Source of the DNA: Paraspadella gotoi | Taxonomy: Eukaryota > Chaetognatha | Direction of reading: 5' to 3' | DNA: 64,000 bases | Assembly (NCBI GenBank): GCA_051294375.1 | Contig: CM119271.1 | Span: forward strand, 14,638,770-14,702,769 | Shown here: positions 1 through 12,178 of the stretch, one piece after another | Layout: the number at the start of each line of letters is the position of its first letter | Position numbering within the stretch: the stretch's first letter is position 1 | Program-made: the position numbers and the translations under genes | Notes under the pieces: model-generated | The model's input: the letters and a program-made list of their open reading frames with translations, nothing else | Databases searched by the model: none | What the model was told of the DNA's origin: nothing

Positions 1-805
1 CCCACGAAGGGTCTTGGGCGCGGAGAGACCGGTCGAATCGAACATTGGATTCCGGCTGAAGAACTCCGTCAAACGCATAGGGACCGTAAGTGATTAAAAA
101 GCCGTTTGGTCGCAACACTTGGCCCGCGCCGGCGAAAAGGCCCTAATAAGTTTTTCAAATTAACGGGAGGTGAGGGGAGCGGAGTGAAAAACAGTTTTTT
201 CAATTATTTTTAATTTAATCTTAAATTAATTCAATATTTTTAAATTCAATTCTTTTCGCCGTCTGAACTCACCACGCAGACGTTCCAAGGGCTGATGTGG
301 ACGAGATTGGTGCAGAGGACGACGTCGAAAGACTCTCGCTCCAACCCGCCGTCGACGATGAAGGATCGAGAGGCGTCGAGTCGCTTCGGCGTCGCGACGT
401 TGGAAAGAGAGAAAGCGGTCGAGTAGCGAGAGATGGAGTCGACGAGGTGAGGAGAGAACTCTGTCGGTTGCCAAGTTGAAGATGGAAATTGCTGGGGGGG
501 GATGTATGGATGATTGCAATGACGATGGCTTATCTTACGCAAATTTTCCAAGCAACGTCCCCCGCCTTTCACTTTTGTCTCACCTTGGCGAACCAGGCGA
601 CATGTTGGCCAGTACCAGAGGCCACTTCCAAGGCGCGGCCAGAAAATTCCGGGGTCAATACACTTTGTAAAACCTGATTGAGACATAAAATTTAAACCGA
701 GTTCGTTTAAATATCTAAATTAATTCCAAAAAGGCATAAAACCTCGAAGATGGGCTGTTTATTTCTTTCCGCCGCGGGGTAAGATTCTAATTTAGACTCG
801 TCCAT
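1..805 (-). CDS. METTL26: METTL26-like methyltransferase (UPF0585), 3' end cut by the window
   Basis: Four exons are visible at 805-743, 673-584, 491-273 and 142-1, all joined in phase 0, giving 171 residues before the window edge. The start ATG at 805-803 opens MDESKLESYPAAERNK, the usual N-terminus of the family. Exon 2 carries the SAM-binding glycine motif LEVASGTGQH, exon 3 carries WQPTEFSPH and VLCTNLVHISPW, and exon 4 carries GLFAGAGQVLRPNG and LITYGPYAFDGVLQPESN. These are the hallmark blocks of the C16orf13/METTL26 family, a class I SAM-dependent methyltransferase whose substrate is not well established. The first donor (GTTTTA) is weak but is forced by the homology. About 30 residues of the usual C-terminus lie outside the window. 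Confidence 0.9.
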
Positions 806-1202
806 CTTTCTTCGTTTCGAAAATCCTCAACAATAGAAATACATTTCATTCCATGTTTCCCATCGGAAACATTTCTGCGAATTTGTTTCGGTCACTAATT
901 CCCGAATTTTCTGAAAATGTGTTGTATTTAAAACACTAACAGTTAACATTTAACAACGGACAAAACGAACTAGAGCAATTGGCGCTAAAACGCGCGAAAA
1001 GGGGGAGAATCGATGAAAAACAAAAAAAGGTCGAGGTATCGAAGCTGAGAAATTTGAGGCGAGTGGACGATCAGATTGAGAAAGGAATGAAAAAAGCAAA
1101 AATGAGGAAAAAAAAATAAATACAATTAAACATAATAAGAAGAGTCGAAGTTGTTGTCTTCTTAATGGAACGAAATGAGATGTCAAACATTGTCAAAAGG
1201 GG
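806..1202. other. Intergenic gap between METTL26 and SSU72
   Basis: About 400 bp between the METTL26 start and the SSU72 stop on the same strand. It must hold the SSU72 3' UTR and the METTL26 promoter. It is AT-rich with A-runs, and I see no coding exon or RNA gene in it. Confidence 0.6.
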
Positions 1203-2149
1203 TCAGTGCCAGCAGACCGTGTGGAGGATCTGCCGATTGTTCTTGGCCTCAATTCGCGTGAGTACGTCGGCGATGTCGTTGTCCAGGTCGTCGGCCTCCG
1301 TCAAGGCCTGGACGATGTCGCAGATAATGAAGGCGCCGAGAGTGGCTTCTTCGTGGTTATCCTGGGGGAAAGAGATCGATGCCACTTGCCACTATATGAC
1401 CAGCTGGCAATCTGTTTTACCTGGATGTCGATGTTAATGACGTGGACGAGCTGCTCCACTTCCGAAGGTCGAGTCTCCAGAGATTCGATACACTGATCGA
1501 AGACTCTCTCTTCCGCCGTGAAGATTAGATCGAACATCTCGCCAGAGTTTTGAAATCTGAGAAAGAAAAAGAAATAATAACAAACATATTATATATTATA
1601 TGCAATATAATTTACGAGTCTTAAAAAAGTTTCTAATCCATCCAAAGCATTGATTTAACCTCTCAGGACGTGGCTTGATCCGCCGATTGCGATCCAACAT
1701 GTGGAGGATGCCGTTTTGAGTGTAAAGAGTTTTGTCCTTTTTCACTAGATCCTGATACATTTCGTGGTAGGTGGTGTTAAAGTCATAAATGTTGGGTTTG
1801 TCCGGAGCCGAACCTGAAAACAAAATAATTTAAGCAATTTAATTATAAAGAAAATGTTTTTTCAACTGAGATTCGGAATCAAAGACGTCAAATAATTTGG
1901 TAGGAAGATAACATAGTCTTAGCATCGAATGGTTGACTTTTCACTAATCGTCTTTGAGTCTGACGTTTGATCTACAAAAGTTTAGTCGAGGATCTACAAG
2001 AGTTTGTTCCTGACACCTGGAAGTTTGACGGCGTTTCCAGACCCGAACGATCGGACGTTGAAGCCACGTTTCGCGAGAAAGTTGTGCGCCTCCATCGAAC
2101 GATTCTGATTGGACGAACAGACTACGGCGATCCGCAAATCAGAAGCCAT
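1203..2149 (-). CDS. SSU72: SSU72 RNA polymerase II CTD phosphatase
   Basis: Four exons at 2149-2017, 1813-1660, 1556-1421 and 1361-1203 join in frame to 193 residues, matching the roughly 194-residue family length. The N-terminus reads [18 protein letters not shown] and contains the CX5RS phosphatase signature, V-C-S-S-N-Q-N-R-S, with the catalytic cysteine. Later blocks [53 protein letters not shown] and the terminal LHTVCWH are all classical SSU72. The enzyme removes phosphate from Ser5 and Ser7 of the Pol II C-terminal repeat during 3' end processing and termination. All junctions are GT-AG. Nothing looks broken. Confidence 0.97.
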
Positions 2150-2838
2150 TTTTTTCGAACCTTTCTAATGTCGTTAATTGTAAAACTCTACCACCGAAGC
2201 TATGAATAAAAAAATAATGTAAAGAATATATAAAGGGTTTGAAAGCAATCCGAGGCCTCTTAGCGGCGAAGGCCTCACGAAAGACATTCTGAGGTGCGAG
2301 TCAATCATCTCTGTCATGATCCGTATAAAATGTCAAAGTATAAAATATAAAAAAAAATAAAACAAAATATCACGAATTCTCTCTCTACTTATTTTGAGCA
2401 TTATTAAAAGTCTGATGTCAAAAAGCATAATTAACGTTCAAAAAGTCGAAACAACGAGTAATAACTTTTTTTTAATATAACATATCAAAAAACAAATACT
2501 AGAAAAAAAAAAGAAGCGTAGCGCGCCAAAATCCAGCAGCGCCCGCCTCAATCTTTCTGCGGCGTAAGTAATAAAAATTATCCGCTAGAAAAAATAACTA
2601 ATTTCTTGGTAGTTTCAAAATCTTGGCTAAGGGAAATCGACTTCAAAAAAGAAAAAAAAGGTTTCTTTGGTCCGGTGCAATGGTGCGAATATATATGTAC
2701 GTGTATAACAATTTATTGTAGCGAACCGCCAGCTCATTGGCTCCTTAATCCTCATCCATCCCTCCCACCCCCCAAACAACCATGAAAAATCTGTACCCCC
2801 CTTAAAGCTCCATCGTTTCCCCCACGCTCTCCCCCCCC
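2150..2838. other. Intergenic gap between SSU72 and ceramide synthase
   Basis: About 690 bp, AT-rich, with several poly-A and poly-T runs around 2350 and 2470-2515. It should hold the SSU72 promoter and the ceramide synthase 3' UTR. No exon, tRNA or repeat family was recognised. Confidence 0.55.
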
Positions 2839-4523
2839 CTAATTCCGGGCGACGTTTCCCCCGTCCCCCTCGCCGACGCCGCGCTCGAGACTCCCTCCCT
2901 TGGATTCTTCGGCGAGATGATCGGCTTTGGTTGGCGGCGCTCTTTGTCGCAAGAGGAAGTTGGCGTTGCAATCGCTTTTGCCGTCTTTAACGAACAATTT
3001 TCTGTCGCCTTCTCCATCGAGACGGACTCCCGATTTGTCGACGTCGTCGGCATCACCGGCGTCGTCGACGTCGACGTCGACATCGAGGCCGGCGTCGCTG
3101 TCGCTGCGGTTGTCGACGACCTTTCCTAAAAGTTTCCGAACAAACATCGACAAACTCTATACCAATTAATATCTAGTTATCTACTATTTAATATTAAACT
3201 TCTTACCCGTGTTCATCTTGTCCACGATGGAGATGAGAATGAGATAGAACCAATAGATGTTCATGACGAGTAGAGCGAGGAGCAAATAGAGACAAAAGTG
3301 CCAAATGTTGAAGGCGCCGACGTAGGTGATGTAGTCCGAGCATTCGAACGCCACCGAGTATACTGGATAACTAGAGAAGAAAAATATTCGTAAAGGGCAG
3401 GGCGGGATTGTCGTTTTCTAACATCTTAATGACTCGAGAATTTTTACAGCGGAAAAAAGGTGAGCCTTGTGACGATCCACGCCAGTACGAATCCTCCGTA
3501 GGCGAAGGTACAAACTCCATCCGCGTCAACGTAGTTAGCCATCTTTCCCAGGTTGAGGAAGACGTCCGCGCAATCGTGGAGGACTGGAAAAGGGAAATTT
3601 TCATTTATTTATTTATTTCTTTTTAATTCGCCTCCCAATCTTTTTTCTCGCCTTCGTTTTCTTTCCAACTCTTCCCCATCCTCTCCCTTCTCTCACCCAA
3701 AACGACGCTGCCGATCCTGCAATGATTGGCTCTCCACGAGACGACCAACAGCCCGAGTGTGACCCCGTGATGAGCGAGCATGAGACCGTGATCCTTCCGT
3801 TTGACCCGCGTGTCCACGACCTCGCTGAGGTAAAAGGCGATGGAGCAGACGTAGTAAAACCGAATCCCGGCGTCGATGGGATGGTCGGGGTATCCGATCC
3901 AAAAGTGTCTCGTGTCCAATAACCACGCCTTGTCCGAAAGGTAGACGGCGCCGAAGAAGAAGATGAACGAATACCAGCAAAAGTAGAGGCAGCAACAGTT
4001 GAACTTGTCAAAGACGGAGGGACGTTCGAGGGAACGATGACGGGCGAACCAGGCGGCGACTTCGCGCAGGCCCAGGCCCGTCCGCTCGGCCAAGTCACGA
4101 ACACGAGGCGCCGAGGAAGTCTTGTTGACGCGAAAGGCTTCGGCGAGGCGGACGAGGGCATCGGCGGGCAGAGACGAGTCTTCCCTTAATTGAGGAAATG
4201 GAAGTTACAGTAATACAATTATTATTCATAATAAAAGACGTCCCCCGCTTGGCCTTATCGTACTTGGCGACGGCGGCAGCGACGGCGTCGTTGTCGGGCA
4301 GACCGAAGAAGACGGCGACTCTGGAGGCGATTTGCGCGAGAAATATCCAGCGGGCGACAAGGAGGACGGGCACGACGAGCAGCGCCGTCAAGAGGTCTTC
4401 GGGGCGCGGCATCGGCGCCGCGGGGTCCGTGAATGACGACCAACTCACGTTCTTCGGAAGCCAAAACTCGTCGCTCAAATACAAGTTAACGAATACGCTC
4501 GGCGATTCTGCCTTTGCGGCCAT
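2839..4523 (-). CDS. CERS: Ceramide synthase (TLC domain, Hox-like region)
   Basis: Ceramide synthase N-acylates sphingoid bases in the ER membrane. Exon 1 starts at 4523 (MAAKAESPSVFVNLYLSDEF). Exon 2 runs to 3697, then 3583-3448, 3370-3207 and 3125-2839. Exon 2 holds a Hox-like segment ending AAWFARHRSLERPSVFDKF and the start of the TLC domain. The LAG1 motif is intact across the exon 2/3 join: LAHHGVTLGLLVVSW, then VLHDCADVFLNLGKMANY, with the His pair and the two Asp residues. Exons 3 and 4 carry membrane helices and the tail is Asp-rich (DNRSDSDAG onward), as in other ceramide synthases. The exon 1 to exon 2 join near 4230-4180 is unresolved: exon 1 and exon 2 are in different frames and no clean GT-AG pair was found. 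Confidence 0.92.
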
Positions 4524-5512
4524 TTCTTGATATTTTTTTTCCTTTTATTTAAGTTTTTCTAATAACTGTACAAGACGAAAGTATTATTCGGTATTAGCGG
4601 AAAGCGTGGAGCGATTGTAGAGAATAGAGAGAAAAAAAAAAACAACTAAGGAACGAGACGTTTTTTTTATTTAGATTATATTTCTGTTTAAATGGCAGGT
4701 TCAAACCGGAAGAAAAAAAACAACAAAACTAACAAAACTAAAAAAATATTGAAAAGCGCGTGTTTTTTTTTTCTTTATCGTTTCCAAAAATATTTTTGAA
4801 GAAAAAAATTAAGTATTAGATCGGATGAAAAATGAAAAATAAATAAAGTAAGGTTAACTCATAGCAAACAAAAAACTATTTACACGTAAGTGACAGGAGT
4901 AACTGTTACTTATTGCCCAAGAATAGAGAGAAAAATGTTTCTCGCGCGGTAAGGAACGGCTAAATTCATCTGACTAGCAAAGATTAATCCGTGGATTTAA
5001 TACTCTCTCAAGTATCATGATACTAAGACTACTTGTGAGCTAATAAATCAATATTAATAACAAAAAAAATTCAAGGGCCTTTGCTAGAGCTTACATCTGA
5101 AAGTTAAAAACATTTAGAACATTTAGAACATTCAGATCCTTCTTTCGTTTCTTTAATGAGATTTAATTTCTAATTAAATTATTAATATATTCTATCGAAA
5201 TCGTTTGGACCAAAAAATGAAAAAAGGTAAAACTAAAGGCCCCTCAAAAAACGAGGAAAATAGTTTTAATAAATTTACGAAAAAAAAAATATAAAAATTT
5301 GAAATAAAAAAAATCGAAAAAAAAAAAAAAAAAAAAAACGGCTCAAGATACACACAATCGATAACAAAATAAATAGCACATCTCTACGTCAACGTTATTG
5401 ATTTCTTTTTTTAATCCAGACCAGAAAAACAACTGCTTATTATTAATTTATCTGTACAACGATAATTTTTAATGAAATGACGATTCCAGTCAAGATAACA
5501 TCACCCCCTCCT
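4524..5512. other. Intergenic gap between ceramide synthase and OTUD5
   Basis: About 990 bp. It is AT-rich with a long A-run near 5317-5338. It should contain the ceramide synthase promoter and the OTUD5 3' UTR. No coding potential or structured RNA was seen. Confidence 0.55.
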
Positions 5513-8500
5513 TTAAACGACGCCACCACCCTCGTTTCCACCGTCCAAATGACGCCCAGGGCCGGGCGACGTCGGCGCCGGTCTCGGCGGAATCTGCAGC
5601 GGTGCCGGCGGACCGCGTCCCTCCTGATGGTAATAATCTCGAGCAGCCGCCGACGCTGAAGACGACGGCGGCGGCGTATTGTTCGTTCCGGCCGTGGGCG
5701 ATGAGGCGGCCGATTGACGGAAAGAAGAAGTCATCTGAGACTCGAAATATTCGCGCTGGGACATGGCCAAGACCTGCGGATTGGATGGAGAGAGGGAATG
5801 GGTAACCGATTGACCATTTTCAAACTGACCTCTCAACCTAACCCGCCCTTTGACTTCACCTGCGCCATGATGTCGCCCTCGGTCTCTTCGGAGACCCAAT
5901 CGTGAAATCCCAAGAAAGTGGCCGATGTCTGCGCCGGCATACAACCCGAAGCGTCTCTATCCATCGACGCCGACGACGAAAACCCCGACGTCCGCGCGGC
6001 TCCCGAGTTGTTTGGAGACCTTCCGCCGGGCGGCGTTCGCGTCGCCGAAGTGGAGGGTCCCGGCGATTGGATGCCGCGATGAGGCGGCGAGTGTCGCGGA
6101 GACGATACACCCCGCGACGATGAGACGGCGGCGGCGAGGGAATCTGAGCTCGCTAGAGAGTGAGAGGGAGAAAGGCCACCCACCGAGGCTCCGCCAGAGG
6201 CCGGACCCGAACCGGCCCCACCGCCCGCCGGACCCAAAAGCGGGGGCGTGGTGGCGGTAGAGGTGGCGGTGACGCGAGGCGGATGAGGCGGGGAGTGACC
6301 GCCAAATCCACGAGGAGAGCGCCCACCGGAAGTGGCGCTCTTAAAGGCGCCCAAGGAGGAGGTGGAACTGCAAGAGGAGCTTGTTGCGGTGGCGCTGCGC
6401 GTGTGGCTCTTTTGCCCCTGACGAGCGACCTTCTCCTGATCCTGAAGCCACTGGAGGTAGGATTCGCGAGCCACTTGTTCTTCGATGGCCTCGTTCGTCG
6501 CCTCCCAATCCGTCTCCTGCTTATTAACAAAAAAATATATAATTTAAAAAAAAAAAATTATGATCAAACTTTCTTTTGCCCAACCTTGATTTTGTCTGCT
6601 AACATTGTCTGTTCAATATGACTTCGCTCAGAGATTCTCGACGCTTCATGCATAAGGTTCCGCTCTGCGAGTCCGGGATTGAAGGCCGGAAGTCCAAGCC
6701 CGACGCCGATGGTCGCCTGAATGAATCAATGAGTGAAGATGAAATCTCACCGCTGCCACCAAGTAGAGTATTTTTTTGAATTACAATTTAAACTGACTAA
6801 TGATGACCTTCATTCCTGTTCTACCTTAAACGGGTGGACGACCGAATTATAGTGCACATTGCGATGGTAGGAAATGCGCAGCGGTTCGTTGTCCGTTTTC
6901 ATGTGACCATGAAAAATGTTGATTGGTTCCAGCCTGTAAACCGACAATAATGCGGCGAATAAATGTGAATCTCAACGGGATGTAAATCAAAATAACTACG
7001 GATGATCCAGCGAACAATAAAAGAAACCAAAAAATAAAATTCTCCCACCTATAGAAATATTGGTGGGGATTCCTCGGGACTTGGTAGACCTCGATCGGTC
7101 TGTTGAACATCTCGCTGATGGCTTGCATTTCGATGTAGTTGCCGTGGCAGTGGGGATGGCGTTTGCGGGCAATGTACTCGTCGAACTCTTCGGTGATGTA
7201 CTGCGAGTAGTAGTCGCGGTTCTTGGTCATGTAATCCATACAGAGGCGCCGTATGCTGCGACGGGATTTAATTTGTGATTAAACGGGCAAAATAATGAAA
7301 CCAACGACGACTCACCTGTCGTGCATCTCTTGATCGCCGTAGACTTGATCGGCGATGGCGCGGAAGAGGCAGGCGCCGTCCTCCTTCATCTTCCTCACGA
7401 AGAATCCCTTTTGGTCCTTCATCTGTTTCTCGAACATCTTCTCCACTTCCTCCGCGTCGTCGGAGGGACCCGATGGATTGCTGTCGGATGTAATTATGGG
7501 GATGACCTCGGTTGCTATTGGGCTTATTATTCTTGTAATTTTGTAGTTATAAACAGTTATAATAATTTACAAATCAGAAAATATAATCGTTTTAAAATAA
7601 CCAACCTCTGGTAATACTCGTCCTCTGAATTGTTGCCCGATAAATTGCCGAGATCCAAATCTCCGTCGTCCTCCTCGTCTTCTTCTTCTCTTCCTCCTCC
7701 ACCTCCGCCGCCTCCACCGCTCTCTTCCACCACCCTCGGCCCATCGACCACCTCCACCCTCGCGGCGACCACGTGATCGACGCGCGCGTCGACGCGAGCG
7801 GTCACGTGATCGACGAGAGTGTCTACGTGATGGTCGGTCGGCTGGGCGTGTCTCGAGGAGTGGTAGTAGTTGAGGACCTCGGGGTCCGAGTGAGGCGAGG
7901 CCCGGTGACGCTTTTTGTGACCACCGTGATAGGAGGATGGAAGCGTAGGGGCGGAGAGATAACTGTCAAGATAAACACGATTGTTAAAAGAAATCAATGG
8001 AATTCCGTTTTAAAAATACATCTCAAGTATCCCTACCACTCTCTGTCTCTTTCTTTTTTTTTTTTCCTCTCTCATCTCTCCCTCTATCCAAGACTCACCC
8101 TCCTGCCGATCTCGCGGCGGCGTCTCCCGTGGCTGCTCCACCGAACCCGGACGTGGCATTGGCCCCTTGGTTGGGCGTCACTACCGGAAAAGCCACGTGG
8201 TGATGGGCGTGATGGTGGTGATGCTCTCTGGCGTCTCTCGTCTCGTCGCCTGAAGGAACTCCACCTCCGCCTCCACCGACCGGAGATTCGGAGGCGACGT
8301 TCGACCAGCGGCTGGAGGCGGAGAGCGAGGCGGAGCCGGAGGCGGAAGAAGAGGAGGCGCCTCTAGCCGATGAAGAGTGACGGTTCGACCGAGAGTCGGG
8401 ACCTGAAGATTTATTTGAAAAGTAAATCAATACAATATAATAATAATCTGTGTTAAAGTGATAATTGTCGCTTAATATATATAATAATAAAAATCCTCAC

Positions 8501-8825
8501 AAATGAGATTAAGTTCATCGAGCTCATTTGCAGTCTTGTTTGGATTAAATATTACCTTGTGACTTTGGCAAATAATTAGGTTAGTTTGTTAGTGAGTAAG
8601 TTTGTAAACTCATCATGATATTCCAACCTCCAAAAGAATCCGTCTTTCCTCACCCGTTTGACTCTGAATGTGGCCCCCGGGGTCGACGTGCAAGTTTCCG
8701 TGATGAAGATGATGGTGATGATGATGCTGGTGATGCTGGTGATGATGATGATGCTGGTGAGGTTCTGACCCTCCGTCGGCCTCGTTCTTCTCCTTCCTTT
8801 GCTTTTTCTTTGGCAGGATTGTCAT
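5513..8825 (-). CDS. OTUD5: OTUD5-type OTU deubiquitinase
   Basis: Nine exons (8825-8654, 8402-8099, 7962-7606, 7480-7316, 7255-7049, 6933-6825, 6716-6585, 6516-5860, 5773-5513) sum to 787 residues with every phase consistent. It starts MTILPKKK, the invariant OTUD5 start, followed by a His-rich tract near residues 23-42. Exon 4 holds the catalytic OTU core ([16 protein letters not shown], with the active-site Asp and Cys) and exon 5 [20 protein letters not shown]; exon 6 supplies the late catalytic His context ([11 protein letters not shown]). The UIM-like C-terminal helix is seen at [18 protein letters not shown]5 (DUBA) cleaves K63- and K48-linked ubiquitin chains in signalling and development. 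Long Ser/Pro-rich linkers lie between the OTU domain and the C-terminal helix. The donor of exon 1 at 8653 was chosen over one at 8627 because only it keeps frame. Confidence 0.95.
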
Positions 8826-9642
8826 CTTGACGGCGAAGAGTTGAGAGTCGAGGCGAGAATCGAGCTCTCCGTTTTTTAGCTTAAACTTTATCGATTAAGT
8901 TCTTTTTTCTGTTGATAGAGACAATTTAGTCAGTTTGAAGATGAGCTCAATTTCAAAGGGTCGATCTTTCGGATCTGGATGCGGCGCCGGTCGTCGCCAT
9001 CGTTTTTTTTTTCTCTCTCAAAACGTCGTCTTCGTCGTCGATGTTTTCATTCCGTTTTTTTTCACTTTTGATTTCTTGTGACTAGAAACCTTACACTTGG
9101 TTACCCACTTGGGCGTTCGTCCGTTTCGACGGGTAACCCGTCGACCGGATTGTCCGTTTGGCCTGGTGACCTGTTTGGCCTGGTCTTTGATCACTGAGCA
9201 ACGAAAACAAAACGGATATACCGACTGATTATTGGTACCACGACGAACGCGGTTAAACAATAATACTACTGAAGGGTTTTAAAATGATATTAACAATTAT
9301 AATTAAAATTAAGAGTTTTGATTGTTTACAATTACGAATACTATTATGCAATAGCCAAAATTTCATTACGTTTAGATGGAAACTTGAACCCGTCAAAAAA
9401 ACGGGGAGAGAAAAAAAAAAACTAACTACGGGTAGTAAACCCGATAACGAAAAAATTCATTCTGGTGGATAAAATAATCAAATAATCAAATAATCAGGAG
9501 AATTAAAGTGACTAGAGAAAGAAGGCAAAAACGGAAAAAAAAAAAAATTAAAATTTAGGAATGTTTCGAGCGAAGTTGATCGATGGCTCGATTGGCTCGT
9601 CGACGGGCAAATGATACGTCGTCCTTATCTATCATCTTCTCT
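8826..9642. other. Intergenic gap between OTUD5 and the RRM gene
   Basis: About 820 bp. It contains the OTUD5 promoter side and the RRM gene 3' UTR. There are short direct A-rich runs and a locally repeated segment at 9474-9500 (AATAATC units). No gene was recognised. Confidence 0.55.
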
Positions 9643-11496
9643 TCAAAACCTCTTCATCTTGGGCGGCATGCTTTTAAACCCGACGCCCATTCTGGCCGGC
9701 GGCGAGGAACGCGCCTTCTTCTTGACGGGAGAGATGGAGGTTTGGGCGCCGCCGACAAAGCCGACGCCGCCGAGACCACGCATGGCGCGCCCAAAAGCCA
9801 CGTCTTCGTCGAAGAGACGATCGCGACCAAACTTGCGGGGCGAACCGGCGAGGTCATCGCGAAGGAACGATCCGGCGCCGGAGATGAAACCGGCGCCGAT
9901 CGAACCGTACGAGTTGATGCCGTAAGACGAAGCGCCGAAATCCGCGGCCGCGGCGCCGTAGCCGAGACCGGCGCCACCGTAACCGACGCCGGCGAAATAA
10001 TCCGGGTAAGCGGCGCGAGCGGAGAACTGAGTTTGTGGTTGTTGCAGAATGAGACCATCGCGGTAGGTCAGACGGTCTGATGGACAAAAGCGTCAGTGTA
10101 AAATGACATATTCGTGAAACTCCATTCTCTTATTCACTCTCTCACCCTGTGTGCTGAACCGGTTAAAGCTGTCGATGAGCTCCGAGTTTCTTCTCGCCGC
10201 CAAAGGAATCATGCTGCGCGCTCCGATGCGGTCCTTGACGCCGGGACCAGGCGTCGCGACATCGGCCACAGGACCTCCAGTGCCGGTTGGGCCGATGGAT
10301 TTGCCGCGTTTCTTAGAGAGAACCACGTGCAATCGGTTGCCGTTAAATTCGCGACCGTTGATGGAGCGAATGGCCTCCATTGCGGAAGCGGGGCAAAGCA
10401 GATGGACAAAGCCGTAGTCTTTGCCGCGCGGGAGACCCACTTCGAAGACCGGGCCGTGGCGCTCGAAGAGTCGGCCCAAATCCTTGAGTTGAAAGAAAGC
10501 AATTATAGCTAACATTAATTGTAACGTAATAATATTAATCATTAAACAATGGAACCTTGACGTCGCACTCCTCCTTGAGACCCCCGACGAAGAGCTTGAC
10601 CGTCTCACTTCGATCCAAGAGATCGAGAAGACGGCGGCCGCTGACGGTGACGTTGCTGTCGGCGAAGGAAGCGACGATCGGATGCGGCAAAAGGGGGGAG
10701 GATTTCTTGTGCAGGGCCTCGACGGCGCGGCGGGACTCGAAGAAAGTCTCCATGCGAACGAAAGCGATTTCTAAGAAATGAGAGAGCTCCTCTGAGTACC
10801 AGTATTTATTCTTGCATTTAATCAATATTCAATTATCTTTAAATAATACAAGTTTGAAATAAATGTTCTCTTACCCGGTTTGGTTCTGGGCCTATCGATA
10901 GAAACGACGGTGCCGAATTTCCCGAAGGCCTCCTTCAACTTTTCATCCTCGATGTCCTTGACTCTCCCGACGAAGATCTTGACGTCTTTTCCGCCGGCGG
11001 CGCCTTGGGTCTTTCGCGAGCGCTTCCTCTCGGTGGCGCGGTCCACGAAGACGGTTCGCCCGTTGAAGACGGCGTTGTTGAGGGCGCGGATGGCGGCGTC
11101 GGCGTCCCGGGGGTCCGCCATCTGCACGAAGGCCAGGTTGTTGATCACGTCGACCTTTGTGACGACGCCGAATTCGGAGAACCGTTCGCGCAACGCCTTC
11201 TGGCCGACCCGCCCGCCGAGGCCGCCGACGAAGATGCGGGAGCTGGTGGGAGAGGAGTCGTCCGACTGGATATTATAATTATTTAATTAAATTCAAATTA
11301 TCACGGAATAATAATTAAATTCAATCAATTTTTTTTTTAAATTAACCTTCTCATCGACGGCCGGCGCCGCTTCGGCATCGTCCTCGCATTCGACTTCCGG
11401 ATCGACGGTCAGATCGACGGTCAATTCTCCGGCGTCGTATTCCAGCACCGGGTCGTCGAGGGCGCCATCTTCAACGGACTTGAGATCCGATTCCAT
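9643..11496 (-). CDS. Three-RRM RNA-binding protein, RBM4/RBM14-like
   Basis: Five exons (11496-11347, 11265-10875, 10770-10556, 10482-10146, 10076-9643) join in phase to 508 residues. An acidic N-terminal leader precedes three RNA recognition motifs. RRM1 starts RIFVGGLGG and has the RNP1-like NLAFVQM; RRM2 starts KIFVGRV with RNP1-like IAFVRM; RRM3 starts KLFVGGLK with RNP1-like YGFVHL. The C-terminal part is Gly/Ala/Tyr-rich (YPDYFAGVGYGGAGLGYG), then a basic tail ending PPKMKRF. Short RNP1 motifs of this form and a low-complexity Tyr/Gly tail resemble RBM4/Lark and RBM14, which act in splicing and transcription, but I cannot assign a one-to-one orthologue. The protein is probably nuclear. 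Confidence 0.9.
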
Positions 11497-12178
11497 TTTT
11501 ATTTTAATTTATCTCAACGAATATGAACTCGAGTTTGAGCGAAGTCGATTGGATGGGGAGAATTTTGCCAGATGTGATGTCGTCACAATTGAAAAATTTA
11601 TTAATCACTTGTCATTTATTATAGGAAAGATTTGACTGCGAAAAATAATCGAATTAAATTCAAATAAACTTAGTATATTGGGGGAGGGGGGGTCTCCCAA
11701 TCGGTTTATCGATAAACAACAATATAATATAATAACTATAGCATGAATCTAGTGACCGAGGGGATCGTTTCCATTGGTTTCCATTTTAGAATGTCACAGA
11801 TGTTTTTTTTTTCACCCTTTCTCCTCAACTGACCCTGTTTAAAGCTCAATATCACCTAACTCCCGAGCTTCTAAAAACTTGTAAAAAACTAAAAAACTAC
11901 TTGAAGTAAACCTTCAATTTTTTATAAAAATGAACGCACATCAACAGAAAAAAATATTTATTCGAAAAGAAAAAGGAAAACTAAATGGAATGAAAGCAGA
12001 TTACGTACGATCGTACACTTGATGGAATGAAAAAGAGATGAAACAAAACGAAGACAACAATCATAAAACTTTCGGCGACGATCGAGACGCATCAAGACAT
12101 GAAGCATCTTTTATTGCATTGCATAAACGTCGCACAATAATCGGCCAATCATAAATGAGCTGACAAATAATCGACCAA
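11497..12178. other. Intergenic gap between the RRM gene and MED7
   Basis: About 680 bp. On the minus strand an AATAAA hexamer lies at 12115-12110, about 65 bases after the MED7 stop, and is a candidate poly(A) signal. The rest is AT-rich with no recognised feature. Confidence 0.5.

Noticed and set aside
1967-2209. Plus-strand open frame over SSU72 exon 1
   Set aside because: The minus strand encodes the SSU72 catalytic exon with start, CX5RS motif and donor.
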